Part shown: positions 45,633 to 55,151 of the stretch, piece after piece
Layout of the letters: the number at the start of each line of letters is the position of its first letter
Position numbering within the stretch: position 1 is the first letter of the stretch
Assembly: GCF_000764225.1 (NCBI RefSeq)
Contig: NZ_JQED01000007.1
Location: 62,001-126,000, forward strand
Source of the DNA: Colwellia psychrerythraea
GTDB lineage: Bacteria; Pseudomonadota; Gammaproteobacteria; Enterobacterales; Alteromonadaceae
Length of the DNA stretch: 64,000 bases
Direction: 5' to 3'
Program-made: the position numbers and the translations under genes
Notes under the pieces: model-generated
What the model saw: only the letters and a program-made list of their open reading frames with translations
What the model was told of the DNA's origin: nothing
Database searches by the model: none

Positions 45633-45649
45633 TGTAAAAGAAGTGGACA
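45633..45649 (-). promoter_or_regulatory. Shared 17-bp element upstream of second PEP-CTERM gene
   Basis: Plus strand TGTAAAAGAAGTGGACA, 15 of 17 bases identical to the element at 41951, and 63 bp upstream of the sigma-54 promoter. The region from 45650 to the pntA start holds nothing else that I recognise except the pntA ribosome binding site. Confidence 0.7.
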
Positions 45650-46060
45650 CTTTAATAAGAGTCAATTTTTGTGATCATTCTACATGTAGAATTAATAATA
45701 CTTAGAAAAATGTTACGGAATATTTGTCAAAAGCCATCAACAATTTTATTGAGCAACTCGTGTGTGTAAACAATACAACTAGTCCACCCTTTATAGTGCT
45801 GCTTTTTGTTTAGCCAAATTATTTAATTCATAATTACAAAAGATAATGTTTGTCTACCTAGTCATAAAGTCCTTTGAATATAGCTACACAGCTTGGCACA
45901 CCGCCAAACAGCTTTATTAGATTTATTTTAAAAATTTTGAAGCTCAACATTTCAGTAAGCTATGCTTTAAATATATCTTGCAATTTAATAACTTATTGTA
46001 TTAATTTTGAACAAGCCATGTCAGCAAAAAATTTTTCATATATATACTAAGGAAATTCAG

Positions 46061-47593
46061 ATGAGAATAGGTATACCCAAAGAATCTTTTTTAGGTGAGC
46101 GTCGGGTTTCAGCATCACCAAGCTCGGTTAGTGCATTAATTAAGTTAGGCTTTACTGTGCAAGTACAAAAAGGTGCTGGTACTAAGGCGAGCTTTACTGA
46201 TAATGAGTATAGCGATGCAAATGCAGAAATTGTTACGAAAAAAGCCTGCTGGCAAAGCGATATTCTTTTTAAAGTAAATGCGCCTACACTAGATGAAGTT
46301 GAGTTAATGAACGAAGGCTCAACACTGCTTAGCTTTGTCGCGCCAGCACAAAGCCCTGAGTTACTCGAAGCTCTGAGGAGTAAGTCGATTACAACCTTAG
46401 CCATGGAAATGGTACCCCGGATGACACGTTCTCAGCCTATGGACGCTTTGAGCTCAATGGCAAATATCGCAGGTTACCGCGCCGTTATTGAAGCATCTCA
46501 CCATTTCGGTCGCTTTTTTACTGGGCAAATAACTGCTGCGGGTAAAATGCCGCCTGCGAAAGTGATGATCATTGGTGCAGGTGTTGCCGGTCTAGCCGCA
46601 ATTGGTACTGCGGGAAGTTTGGGGGCCATTGTTCGCGCTTTTGATACTCGCCCTGAAGTGAAAGAGCAAATAGAAAGCATGGGATCTGAATTTCTTGAGC
46701 TTGACTATGAAGAGCCTGAAGATACAGGTTCGGGTGATGGTTATGCTAAAGAAATGAGTAAAGCATTTATTGATGCTGAAATGGCGTTGTTTGCCGAGCA
46801 AGCCAAGGATGTTGATATTATTATTACTACTGCAATGATCCCAGGTAAAGCGGCGCCTAAATTAATCACCGAACAAATGGTTGAATCAATGAAGGCAGGC
46901 AGTGTTATTGTCGATTTAGCGGCTGCTGGCGGGGGTAACTGTGAATGCACCGTTGTCGGCAAGGTTGTTGATACTCATGGCGTAAAAGTGATTGGTTATA
47001 CTGACTTAGTGTCTCGTTTACCTAATCAGGCTTCACAACTTTATGCGAATAACTTAGTGAATCTAACTAAGTTATTATGTAAAAATAAAGATGGAACGAT
47101 TGATATTGATTTTGATGATGTCGTCATTCGCAATATGACAGTGGTTAAAGAAGACGAAATTACTTTCCCGCCACCACCTATTCAAGTCAGTGCAGCGCCG
47201 GTGAAAAAAGCAACCGTTGAACCGGTGCAACCCGTCGAAGAAGAACCTGCTTCGCCCGTTAAAAAATATGCCTTTATGGCGGCAGGAATTGCGCTATTTG
47301 GCTGGGTGGCCAGTGTTGCCCCTGCAGATTTCCTTACTCACTTTACCGTTTTTGTACTGGCTTGCGTCATTGGCTATTACGTGGTTTGGAATGTTAGCCA
47401 TTCTTTACATACACCTTTAATGAGTGTCACCAATGCTATTTCTGGCATTATTATTGTTGGGGCCTTATTACAAATAGGCTCGGACAATACTCTCGTACAG
47501 ATACTCGCCACACTCGCAACTTTAGTGGCAACTATCAATATTGTCGGTGGCTTTAAAGTCACTAGTCGTATGTTAAAAATGTTTAGCAAGTAG
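46061..47593 (+). CDS. pntA: NAD(P) transhydrogenase subunit alpha
   Basis: The start is ATG at 46061 ([16 protein letters not shown] upstream), not an in-frame ATG 54 bp earlier. The 510-residue product has the NAD(H)-binding domain I at ~1-380, with [12 protein letters not shown], the Rossmann [18 protein letters not shown] and [16 protein letters not shown], then a linker and four membrane helices at the C terminus. With PntB it forms the proton-pumping enzyme that reduces NADP with NADH. pntB follows after 8 bp. Confidence 0.95.
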   Translation: MRIGIPKESFLGERRVSASPSSVSALIKLGFTVQVQKGAGTKASFTDNEYSDANAEIVTKKACWQSDILFKVNAPTLDEVELMNEGSTLLSFVAPAQSPELLEALRSKSITTLAMEMVPRMTRSQPMDALSSMANIAGYRAVIEASHHFGRFFTGQITAAGKMPPAKVMIIGAGVAGLAAIGTAGSLGAIVRAFDTRPEVKEQIESMGSEFLELDYEEPEDTGSGDGYAKEMSKAFIDAEMALFAEQAKDVDIIITTAMIPGKAAPKLITEQMVESMKAGSVIVDLAAAGGGNCECTVVGKVVDTHGVKVIGYTDLVSRLPNQASQLYANNLVNLTKLLCKNKDGTIDIDFDDVVIRNMTVVKEDEITFPPPPIQVSAAPVKKATVEPVQPVEEEPASPVKKYAFMAAGIALFGWVASVAPADFLTHFTVFVLACVIGYYVVWNVSHSLHTPLMSVTNAISGIIIVGALLQIGSDNTLVQILATLATLVATINIVGGFKVTSRMLKMFSK

Positions 47594-47601
47594 GGGGAAG
47601 T

Positions 47602-49011
47602 ATGGAATCTACACAAATAGCGTCTAATGGTTTCATTAGTGCAGCATACGTGGTTGCTGCTTTATTATTTATTTTCAGTTTAGCGGGTTTAAGTAAACAA
47701 GAGTCAGCTCAGCGGGGGAATTTATTTGGTATTGCTGGTATGGCTATCGCTTTGCTTGCTACCATTATTGATCCGCGAGTTTCTAATGTATTTGTTATTA
47801 TTATTGCCATGGTCGTTGGCTCGGGTATTGGGCTTAGATTAGCGAATAAAGTTGAAATGACACAAATGCCAGAGCTTGTTGCCATCTTGCATAGCTTCGT
47901 CGGATTAGCAGCTATGTTAGTTGGCTTTAATAGCTATATTGAAGCAGGACATGGCGTTGTGATTACTGCAGCCCAGCACACGGCGATGAAGATACACTTA
48001 AGTGAGATTTTTATAGGAATATTCATTGGTGCCGTGACGTTTACAGGCTCTGTTGTCGCTTTTGCCAAACTACGTGGCACGATAAGCTCCAGTGCCTTAA
48101 TGTTACCTCATCGTCATAAAATGAATTTAGCCGCAGGGATTTTCAGCTTCTTACTGTTACTTTCCTTCGTCAATCATGGTGGCTCAAATATCGCATTATT
48201 TTTAATGACAGTTACGGCATTGGTCTTTGGTTGGCATTTAGTGGCTTCGATTGGCGGTGCAGATATGCCGGTTGTTGTCTCTATGTTAAATTCATACTCT
48301 GGTTGGGCGGCAGCTGCCGCTGGTTTTATGCTAAGTAATGATTTACTTATCATCACCGGGGCTTTAGTGGGCTCCTCAGGTGCTATTTTATCTTACATCA
48401 TGTGTAAGGCAATGAATCGCTCTTTTATCAGTGTTATTGCTGGTGGTTTTGGCACTGATGTTGTTGTTGATAACGACAAAGACTACGGTGAGCACATAGA
48501 GGTGCACGCTGAAGGCGTTGCAGACATATTACGTAATGCAAAATCTGTCGTTATTGCTCCTGGTTATGGTATGGCTGTTGCCCAAGCGCAATACCCTGTT
48601 TATGAGTTAACTCAACAACTACTCAATAAAGGTATCAAGGTTCGGTTCGCTATACATCCGGTGGCGGGTCGTTTACCTGGCCATATGAATGTACTCTTGG
48701 CTGAAGCTAAGGTGCCTTATGATATTGTGTTAGGCATGGAGGAAATCAATGATGATTTTTCTGAGGCTGACGTAGTGTTAGTTATTGGCGCTAATGATAC
48801 CGTTAACCCTGCTGCTGCCGAAGATCCCACTAGCCCAATTGCGGGTATGCCTGTTCTTGAAGTGTGGAATGCTAAAGAGGTTATTGTGTTCAAACGGTCA
48901 ATGAATACGGGTTATGCGGGCGTGCAAAATCCATTGTTCTTTAAGGACAATACCCAAATGTTATTTGGTGATGCTAAAGACAGTGTGGAGCAAATATTTA
49001 AAGCTCTTTAA
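47602..49011 (+). CDS. pntB: NAD(P) transhydrogenase subunit beta
   Basis: A 469-residue protein with about nine membrane helices (~1-270) and the NADP(H)-binding domain III (~290-469), whose signatures are [47 protein letters not shown] and [17 protein letters not shown]. It is translated with pntA from one operon, and a strong terminator follows. Confidence 0.96.
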   Translation: MESTQIASNGFISAAYVVAALLFIFSLAGLSKQESAQRGNLFGIAGMAIALLATIIDPRVSNVFVIIIAMVVGSGIGLRLANKVEMTQMPELVAILHSFVGLAAMLVGFNSYIEAGHGVVITAAQHTAMKIHLSEIFIGIFIGAVTFTGSVVAFAKLRGTISSSALMLPHRHKMNLAAGIFSFLLLLSFVNHGGSNIALFLMTVTALVFGWHLVASIGGADMPVVVSMLNSYSGWAAAAAGFMLSNDLLIITGALVGSSGAILSYIMCKAMNRSFISVIAGGFGTDVVVDNDKDYGEHIEVHAEGVADILRNAKSVVIAPGYGMAVAQAQYPVYELTQQLLNKGIKVRFAIHPVAGRLPGHMNVLLAEAKVPYDIVLGMEEINDDFSEADVVLVIGANDTVNPAAAEDPTSPIAGMPVLEVWNAKEVIVFKRSMNTGYAGVQNPLFFKDNTQMLFGDAKDSVEQIFKAL

Positions 49012-49036
49012 AACATACAACATAAAACATCAGTAT

Positions 49037-49076
49037 AGACACCCGTTTATTGTAAATTATAAACTGGTGTCTTTTT
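49037..49076 (+). terminator. Terminator of pntAB
   Basis: AGACACC-c-GTTTAT pairs with ATAAAC-t-GGTGTCT (one mismatch in 14) around an 8-nt loop, followed by T residues. Confidence 0.88.
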
Positions 49077-49249
49077 ATATTAACAAGATGCTTTTAAGTC
49101 GATAGCTACAATAATGTCCAATGTTAAAAATGATTCAGCTATTTGGTGAGGGGGAGTTTTTAAGCTTCTATTTCTTAGGTTCATGTTACTATTTTGTCGT
49201 GAATAAATGATCAACATCAGCCACTGCTTCTGTCAACTAGCGCTAAGTG

Positions 49250-50203
49250 TTAATAATTAAAGCAATCTCTGATCTCTTTAGCTAACCATTGCAGAGCCGG
49301 ATCAGACTCTCTGCGGCTAAGACCTATCAATGCAATCGGTAAGTTAGTCATTTCTAACTGGGTAGGGCATTGAAGAATACGAATGCCAGACCAATCTTTT
49401 TTGTTCTCAGATTGAATGTCACCTTTCACGCTCGCCAAAGAAAAAATACAATCACTGTGACGGGTTATTTGTAATAGCGTTGCCATGTCATGCCCGTCAT
49501 ATCTGATCTCACGTTGCTTACCTAATTTGGCAAGGCGTAAATCAATCAAGCCTTGATTATCTATATTAAGACCAGGAATGTAATAGCGTAAATGTGGATA
49601 AGATAAGAATTGTTCTAGGGTCATTTCTTGCTCTTTAATTGGGTGCCCATCTCTTACCAAAGATAAAGTTGTAGCGTCAGGTAAAGCCATAGTGAAAAAC
49701 TCACTGCCTTTTTTATCAGCAGTATGTATCGCTATATCAGCACTACCATTAGTTAACAATTGCTCTGGAGTGGCAACGGTCTCAATACTACGCAATTTAA
49801 CTTTAGGGGCTATCTTAGCTAAGCGGGCAACTAATCCAGACAACCAAGTAGAACTGAGCAAAGATGGACATGCAATGACAAATTGTCCTTCTAATGTTTT
49901 TGGATCAAAGGTAACTGGTTTCAGTAATGAATCTATGCCCATCAACAAAGGTTGAAGAGCCTCATAGAGATCAATTGCACGCTGTGTCGGAAGCAAGCCA
50001 TGTGACTGTCTAACAAATAAAGGGTTATCAAATAACTCCCTCAAACGTTGGAGTGTTCTACTCATAGCCGACTGACTTACAAATGCCCGTTCAGCTGCTC
50101 CACTTACCGATTTTTCTTCCATGAGAATCTGAAACGACACTAAAAGATTTAAGTCTGCGCGTGCTAACAATTTATAGTTGTTTATGAGTTCCATTTTGAG
50201 CAT
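49250..50203 (-). CDS. LysR-family transcriptional regulator
   Basis: A 317-residue regulator with a winged helix at ~15-75 (SVSGAAERAFVSQSAMSRTLQRLRELFDNPLFVR) and an effector domain after ~100. The helix-turn-helix with FVSQSAMSRTL and the NPLFVR turn place it in the LeuO/NodD-like branch. It is divergent from the DUF1254-type lipoprotein gene across 138 bp, so that gene is its likely target. An in-frame ATG 3 codons later (MELINNY) is an alternative start. Confidence 0.88.
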   Translation of the reverse strand: MLKMELINNYKLLARADLNLLVSFQILMEEKSVSGAAERAFVSQSAMSRTLQRLRELFDNPLFVRQSHGLLPTQRAIDLYEALQPLLMGIDSLLKPVTFDPKTLEGQFVIACPSLLSSTWLSGLVARLAKIAPKVKLRSIETVATPEQLLTNGSADIAIHTADKKGSEFFTMALPDATTLSLVRDGHPIKEQEMTLEQFLSYPHLRYYIPGLNIDNQGLIDLRLAKLGKQREIRYDGHDMATLLQITRHSDCIFSLASVKGDIQSENKKDWSGIRILQCPTQLEMTNLPIALIGLSRRESDPALQWLAKEIRDCFNY

Positions 50204-50341
50204 ATCACTTATGATTTTAAGTCGTTTGAACTATATCACTTCGGTCAGTAATATTCACTTAATGAAAATTATGAGGTTCGGCATTTGATCTAAAACATAT
50301 GTTGAACGTACTGAAATAAAATAAGCTAAAAGGGTTCTATA

Positions 50342-52402
50342 ATGAAAAAAACTATACTTACAAGCATAACGTCAGCCATTTTGATTAGCGCTTTAGTCGG
50401 GTGTAATAGTGACGTTGTTGAGCCATTTTCATCTATATCTGCAATTGATTCATCCGAATGGGCAATTGACCCTAATGATTACGGTATGACGGCCGAGCAA
50501 TTTATTCGTGCTGAATCACTGCACTTTATGTCAGGAATATCAGAACGTAATGGAGTTAATAACTTTTTTCATTTTACCTCTTTAGCTACAGCTAAGGATA
50601 AATGGGTAGTCAGCCCAAATAATGATGTGATCTACTCAATGGTCATTGTTGATAGCTCTCAGGGTTTTACCCTAACTATGCCTGAAACAGGTTCACGCTT
50701 TATTACCGCTCAAATAGTCTCTGAAGAGCATATGAGTCGTCAACTAGTTGGAGGGGGAGTCTATAAATTTAATGCAGATGACTTCAACGGTAGTCATGTT
50801 GCAATTGGAATACGTGTAGGAACTGATGCGACTCCGGAAGATGTCACTTACATTGTAGAAAAACTTCAGCCTCAGATGAAAGTTACTGCAGCAACAAGCG
50901 CAGAAGTGCCTAATTATGATGAAACAACAATGTTAAAAGTACGTACGGCATTGATGAGTGAATACAATAAACTCAAAAATACTTTTGGCGTGATGACCCG
51001 TAATATTGGCAATGTCACTGATTGGGAAAAGTTTACTTATGCAACGGCAGGGGCGTGGGGCTTATCTGAAGACAAATACGCCATGTATATGCCCTATAAC
51101 TTGAAGGGTGCCAAGTCAGATATTTGTTACGCAGCAACTTACACTCAACCTAAAGTTGAACAATTTTGGTCGATTACCGCTTACAACAATCAAAAATACT
51201 TAATGAGTAATGAAAGTAATATTATCAATACGGGTAATGTTAAGTTAAATGATGACGGTTCATTTACCGTGCATTTTGGCTCAAAAGAGGCTTGCAATGA
51301 TATTGGTGGTATTAATAATTTCATTTTAACAACAGAAAATGACTGGGGATTTTTGATGCGGGCATATGAGGCTGATGTGGAAAGCTTCAATCAATATCGC
51401 TTGCCAGAATTAACAGAAGTTAAACCTATGAGCACAGCATTAAATGAAGTTAGTGACAGTGATGTGAGTAAAGTGACGATGGAGAATTATGTCGTTGCGG
51501 AAAGTGATTGGTATTTTAATGGCGTACAGCAAAAGGTAGGTGTTAACGTTTGGATGCACGATGAACCGGTTTCTAAAGACAACCAGCAAGTAATTCGCTC
51601 TAATCGCGATGTTGTTTATTCCATTGCCATTGTTGATATAAGCAAAGGCGCAACATTTACCGTGCCCAAATCTGATGAATTTCAAGTTATTCATATCATT
51701 GATGAAGCACACTTATTTCATCAAGTGGTCTTAAATGGCGAGTCATTAAAGATTAACGCTGATGATATTGAAGGTGAGTATGTTTATTTACTCGCTCGTA
51801 CCCGTGACAACGGTGATGTAACTGATACCAAAGCACGCCAAAATGCATTGAAACTCGAAGCTAAGGCTAACCGTCCTTATCACGCTAAAGGTTTTTCAGC
51901 TAAAGAAGTAACCGATTTTCGTGAAGAGTTAGTACGCCAGGTTAATGCCGGTGAACAGCCAATTGCAGGGCATGATGCTTTTGGTAAAACGTTGGCAGAT
52001 GTTAACCCCCACAACTATTTATACGCTGCAGCATATGGCTGGGGTGGCTTACCCATGACGACAGCACAGTATGTACCTTTGCAAGTGACCTCTGAGCAAT
52101 GTCAAATGTGGACTTTACCAAAACCTGCGCTCGACTGGGATAATAACGGCTTTATGTCAGCGACATTTTACGGTGCTGATGGTTGGGTAAAGGTTGATGA
52201 CTTTTATATTCCCCATACAGAGATGAAAGACAACGGCGATACACTTTCTTTTACAACGAACTGTAAGGCCGGTGCGGGTAATGCGACAGTAGAAGAAGGT
52301 GGCAACTTATTAATCCGTATGTACTTACCAGTTGATGCATGGGAAGTGAAAAAAGTAGCCGATAGTATGTATTTAGTTAAAGGTGTGATGGTTAAAAACT
52401 AA
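50342..52402 (+). CDS. DUF1254/DUF1214-type lipoprotein with internal duplication
   Basis: A 686-residue lipoprotein with lipobox LVGC (Cys ~21). The N-terminal half has a DUF1254-like domain (SPNNDVIYSMVIVDSSQGFTLTMPETG..., ~50-175) followed by a DUF1214-like domain (QFWSITAYNNQKYLM..., ~280-360). The C-terminal half repeats the pair in diverged form (RSNRDVVYSIAIVDISKGATFTVPK..., ~380-500; then NGFMSATFYGADGWV..., ~590-680). The family is common in marine bacteria and has no proven enzymatic role. A divergent LysR gene probably controls it; a hairpin follows. Confidence 0.8.
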   Translation: MKKTILTSITSAILISALVGCNSDVVEPFSSISAIDSSEWAIDPNDYGMTAEQFIRAESLHFMSGISERNGVNNFFHFTSLATAKDKWVVSPNNDVIYSMVIVDSSQGFTLTMPETGSRFITAQIVSEEHMSRQLVGGGVYKFNADDFNGSHVAIGIRVGTDATPEDVTYIVEKLQPQMKVTAATSAEVPNYDETTMLKVRTALMSEYNKLKNTFGVMTRNIGNVTDWEKFTYATAGAWGLSEDKYAMYMPYNLKGAKSDICYAATYTQPKVEQFWSITAYNNQKYLMSNESNIINTGNVKLNDDGSFTVHFGSKEACNDIGGINNFILTTENDWGFLMRAYEADVESFNQYRLPELTEVKPMSTALNEVSDSDVSKVTMENYVVAESDWYFNGVQQKVGVNVWMHDEPVSKDNQQVIRSNRDVVYSIAIVDISKGATFTVPKSDEFQVIHIIDEAHLFHQVVLNGESLKINADDIEGEYVYLLARTRDNGDVTDTKARQNALKLEAKANRPYHAKGFSAKEVTDFREELVRQVNAGEQPIAGHDAFGKTLADVNPHNYLYAAAYGWGGLPMTTAQYVPLQVTSEQCQMWTLPKPALDWDNNGFMSATFYGADGWVKVDDFYIPHTEMKDNGDTLSFTTNCKAGAGNATVEEGGNLLIRMYLPVDAWEVKKVADSMYLVKGVMVKN

Positions 52403-52447
52403 TATCGCAGTAGGTCATAATGAGTTTTCACAATAAAAGCTCTAAGA

Positions 52448-52473
52448 GAGTGGATTAAACTTTTTATCCACTC
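52448..52473 (+). terminator. Hairpin after DUF1254-type gene
   Basis: GAGTGGAT pairs with ATCCACTC around a 10-nt loop; CGCTTTTAA follows. Likely terminator. Confidence 0.65.
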
Positions 52474-52579
52474 GCTTTTAACACGTGCTATAACTACAAC
52501 TAGGTTGATGATAAAACATTATAAATGTTATGTGCTTATAACCGTTAGTCTGCAATATGAAAGGGTTTCAGAAGGACTT

Positions 52580-52785
52580 ATGACTCTATGGTTTGATTAT
52601 TTAACACTGTATAAAGTCATTTTAAACCCATCGAAGAAAGGCTAAAGAAACATCAAGTCATCGTTGCTGTGATTTATTCAGGAATAAGCATTATTTCATC
52701 ACAGTGCCTTGAGTTGAAACAGATCAAGCACTCTGAAACATGCATCTTGATTGAGAATGGGGATTTAATCATTTACCCCAAATAA
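52580..52785 (+). pseudogene. Small frameshifted gene remnant
   Basis: An ATG at 52580 with a strong ribosome binding site (GAAGGACTT) opens a 21-codon frame (MTLWFDYLTLYKV...) that stops at 52645. From 52618 another frame stays open for 55 codons to the stop at 52783-52785 and reads like a real protein (IEERLKKHQVIVAVIYSG...). One frameshift would join them. The pattern faintly recalls a tyrosine-recombinase fragment, but I would not assign a family. It lies just upstream of the YiaW-like gene. Confidence 0.4.
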
Positions 52786-52830
52786 AGTAGCAATTTTCAG
52801 TCTAAAATTTGACGTTTAAAAAGGAAAGTT

Positions 52831-53115
52831 ATGTTAGATATATTTGCACTGATCGTTATCTTAATCATAGTATCACTGGCTATTTGGTTAATTATAACGA
52901 TTGCTAGTATTCCCACAGAGCTGGCAAGAAATAATAACCACCCTCAAGTGGAAGCTATTACCACATTGGCTTGGCTTGGAGTGTTAAGTTTTGGCTTACT
53001 ATGGATTGCAGCGCTTGTTTGGGCACAAATTAAGTCTCAAAAAAAGGGCTGTAATTTAGAGCAACGCATTGCTGAACTTGAAGCTGCACAGCAAGAAAAG
53101 GGACCAAAAGTATGA
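52831..53115 (+). CDS. yiaW: DUF3302 (YiaW-like) small membrane protein
   Basis: A 94-residue inner-membrane protein with two helices (~4-27 and ~46-66) and a charged C-terminal tail with a short coiled coil (NLEQRIAELEAAQQ). It overlaps the following HlyD-type gene by 4 bp (ATGA), as yiaW and yiaV pair in E. coli, where the function is not settled. AAAGGAAAG before the ATG is the ribosome binding site. Confidence 0.85.
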   Translation: MLDIFALIVILIIVSLAIWLIITIASIPTELARNNNHPQVEAITTLAWLGVLSFGLLWIAALVWAQIKSQKKGCNLEQRIAELEAAQQEKGPKV

Positions 53116-54104
53116 TTGTTATTCTTATTCTTTTTTATAGTAGTTTTTACTTCCTGTTTTTTGAAAAAGCGCAATGGATAAAAAAGACAACATGCAACAT
53201 ATCCCTCTTTAGTGGGGTAGGCGTAGTACTCATTGCCTCTGTTGTTTTCTCTTGGTACACCTTTTCTCCTATTAGTGGTGATGCTCGTGTTGTGCGTTAC
53301 GTTATCCCTGTTGTACCAAACGTGAAGGGGCAGGTGCTGAAAGTTTATGTAGAGCCGATGACACCCATAAAGAAAGGTAGCGAGCTCTTTCAAATTGATC
53401 CGAGTTTGTATCTATTTAATGTGAAAAAGTTGCAAGCACAAATAGAGCAATTTAAGGCACAAAAGAAATTGGCTGAAATAAATTTAGCCCGCGCTAATTC
53501 TTTAGTAAAAACGAATGCTATCGCACAATCTGACGTTGATACTTGGCAAGCCAATAAAGATATCGCGGTTGCGAGTATCAATTCGACGCAAGCTTCATTA
53601 GACAGCGCTATTTGGCAATTAGATGAAACAACGGTACGTGCACCCCACGATGGTTTTGTGCCGAATTTGCAGCTAAGGCCTGGAAATTATGTTACGACGA
53701 TACCGTTAGCCTCTTCAATGGCTTTTGTTTCAGATGAGAGCAGTGATATTGTGGCAAGTTTTAGTCAGAGTTCAATACGTAGAGTTGATGCTGGAGATGA
53801 AATTGAAATCACTTTTAACACTATTCCAGGTAAAGTCTTTTCTGGAAAAATAGAAAAAGTAATTAAAGTGAGTAGCCAAGCACAACTTACTGCTACCTCA
53901 ACCTTACCAACATTGACTGGTGCGCCAGTAAATGACCGTTGGGGGATAAGGGTGTCTCTAGATGATGAAGCCTTTGCCATAACATTACCCCAAGGCGCTG
54001 CAGGTACATTGGCTGTGTATACCAGTGAGGGAAAAGCTTTACATATCATTAGCAAAGTAACATTAAGAATAAAGGCTTGGTTAGCTTATTTAACTTCTCC
54101 TTAA
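53112..54104 (+). CDS. yiaV: HlyD-family membrane fusion protein (YiaV-like)
   Basis: A 330-residue protein with hydrophobic N-terminal segments (~1-18 and ~30-50), a biotinyl-lipoyl-like half (VVPNVKGQVLKVYVEPMTPIKKGSELFQIDP), a helical hairpin (~95-160), the second lipoyl half (TTVRAPHDGFVPNLQLRPGNYV) and a beta-barrel domain. Family members link inner-membrane exporters to the outer membrane. No exporter or outer-membrane channel gene is adjacent, as for E. coli yiaV. It is translationally coupled to yiaW. Confidence 0.88.
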   Translation: MIVILILFYSSFYFLFFEKAQWIKKTTCNISLFSGVGVVLIASVVFSWYTFSPISGDARVVRYVIPVVPNVKGQVLKVYVEPMTPIKKGSELFQIDPSLYLFNVKKLQAQIEQFKAQKKLAEINLARANSLVKTNAIAQSDVDTWQANKDIAVASINSTQASLDSAIWQLDETTVRAPHDGFVPNLQLRPGNYVTTIPLASSMAFVSDESSDIVASFSQSSIRRVDAGDEIEITFNTIPGKVFSGKIEKVIKVSSQAQLTATSTLPTLTGAPVNDRWGIRVSLDDEAFAITLPQGAAGTLAVYTSEGKALHIISKVTLRIKAWLAYLTSP

Positions 54105-54127
54105 TAAGGTACAATACAATGTAACAA

Positions 54128-54227
54128 TCCCACGATTAACTTATGAACAGTCGTGGGACTGCAAGTGAAGGCAAGGTCGCCCTACAAAAGAAGGGGTAGT
54201 CTCGATTGCCCCAAAACCGAAGGGCGA
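54128..54227. other. GC-rich structured intergenic element
   Basis: Three stems lie within 100 bp in the gap between convergent genes: TCCCACGA/TCGTGGGA (54128-54135 with 54151-54158), TCGCCCT/AGGGCGA (54177-54183 with 54221-54227), and nested inside the latter GGGG/CCCC (54193-54196 with 54209-54212). The first may be the terminator of the yiaV gene. The rest is GC-rich compared with its surroundings and does not match a family that I recognise. Confidence 0.5.
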
Positions 54228-54302
54228 ACTAAGTTGTTTTTATTGTATTAATTGGCTCTGTATAACTTTGAAATTTGGTCGTCAAACAGAAGAGAATTAC
54301 TA

Positions 54303-54767
54303 TTATGAAATAATTTTCTTACACTCTTCGATACATTCTAAGCATGACGCTTCACATGCTTTGCATTGAGGGTGCTTAGAATGCTTGCCACATTCTTCCG
54401 CGCACACTTCACAAACATCAATACAAATTTTTGCAACAGCAACCAATTGTTCTGATTGGTAGGTACCCATTTTCGCTAATGCATGGCACATGACAATCAT
54501 TTCGTTAACGGTTTCAGCACATCTGGCTACAGTTGTGTCTCCGGATTTAAATAGCTCTATACAATGGTCAATACATTCGTCGCCATGTTGAGTACACTCA
54601 TTTGCTATATTAACCAATGCTTTGTTTATTTTAGTCATTTGATGGTGATGGTGTGAATGGTCTTGTGCAGATAATACTGGTGCTGCAGCCATCACAGCAG
54701 AGGTAGCAAGTAAGCCTTTTAATAAATTCCTACGAGCTTTAGTATCACTTTTCAATTCATCAGACAT
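54303..54767 (-). CDS. Tat-exported four-helix-bundle copper-storage protein (Csp1-like, DUF326)
   Basis: A 154-residue protein. It has a twin-arginine signal peptide (ARRNLLKGLLATSAVMAAAPVLSA) and a His-rich mature N terminus (HSHHHH). The four-helix region carries 14 cysteines, many in CxxxC spacing (CIDVCEVCAEEC, CKACEASCLEC). Csp1 from methanotrophs is likewise Tat-exported and lines the bundle core with Cys to bind many Cu(I) ions. Role inferred: periplasmic copper storage or buffering. No copper exporter is adjacent. Confidence 0.88.
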   Translation of the reverse strand: MSDELKSDTKARRNLLKGLLATSAVMAAAPVLSAQDHSHHHHQMTKINKALVNIANECTQHGDECIDHCIELFKSGDTTVARCAETVNEMIVMCHALAKMGTYQSEQLVAVAKICIDVCEVCAEECGKHSKHPQCKACEASCLECIEECKKIIS

Positions 54768-55151
54768 GTCTCATTTTTCCTTCTATTTATTTCTAAGTTA
54801 TTGTTGTTTACAAGATAGTTATCACGTATCAACAGATATTTTCAAAGCTTAACAGTTTATGTAAAGTTAACATAACTTTAACTTATTTTATTGTTTAAAT
54901 ATGATGGTTTCAGTAGTAGAAGAACACTGTTTTTTATTGGACAAAATTTAGTTGTTCATAGAAATTTGAATAATTAAATTGTTTGATAATATGCCTTTAT
55001 CAAAAACTCCCGCTTAGTGCATCTTTCCTGTATAATCCTGCGCATTAAACGACTGCCTTAGTAAACCTCCTGAGTTTGCAATTAAGGTGTTCAAACCATC
55101 AATTACGAAGCTTTAACTCGCCACAACGAAGTTAAAGAAGCAGAGCGCACT
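54768..55151. other. 384-bp divergent intergenic region, rimO leader
   Basis: It holds the promoters of the copper-protein gene (left) and rimO (right). TATAAT at 55031-55036 is a strong -10 for rimO; the -35 is unclear. The ~110 nt leader ends with a perfect 8-bp hairpin CTTTAACT/AGTTAAAG (55111-55118 with 55130-55137), 14 nt before the ATG, close enough to affect ribosome binding. Confidence 0.5.

Noticed and set aside
54928..54943. TGTTTTTTATTGGACA near the copper-protein gene, similar to the 17-bp PEP-CTERM element
   Set aside because: Only 16 bp from end to end, the TGTAAAA half is not kept, and no sigma-54 promoter lies at the expected distance.
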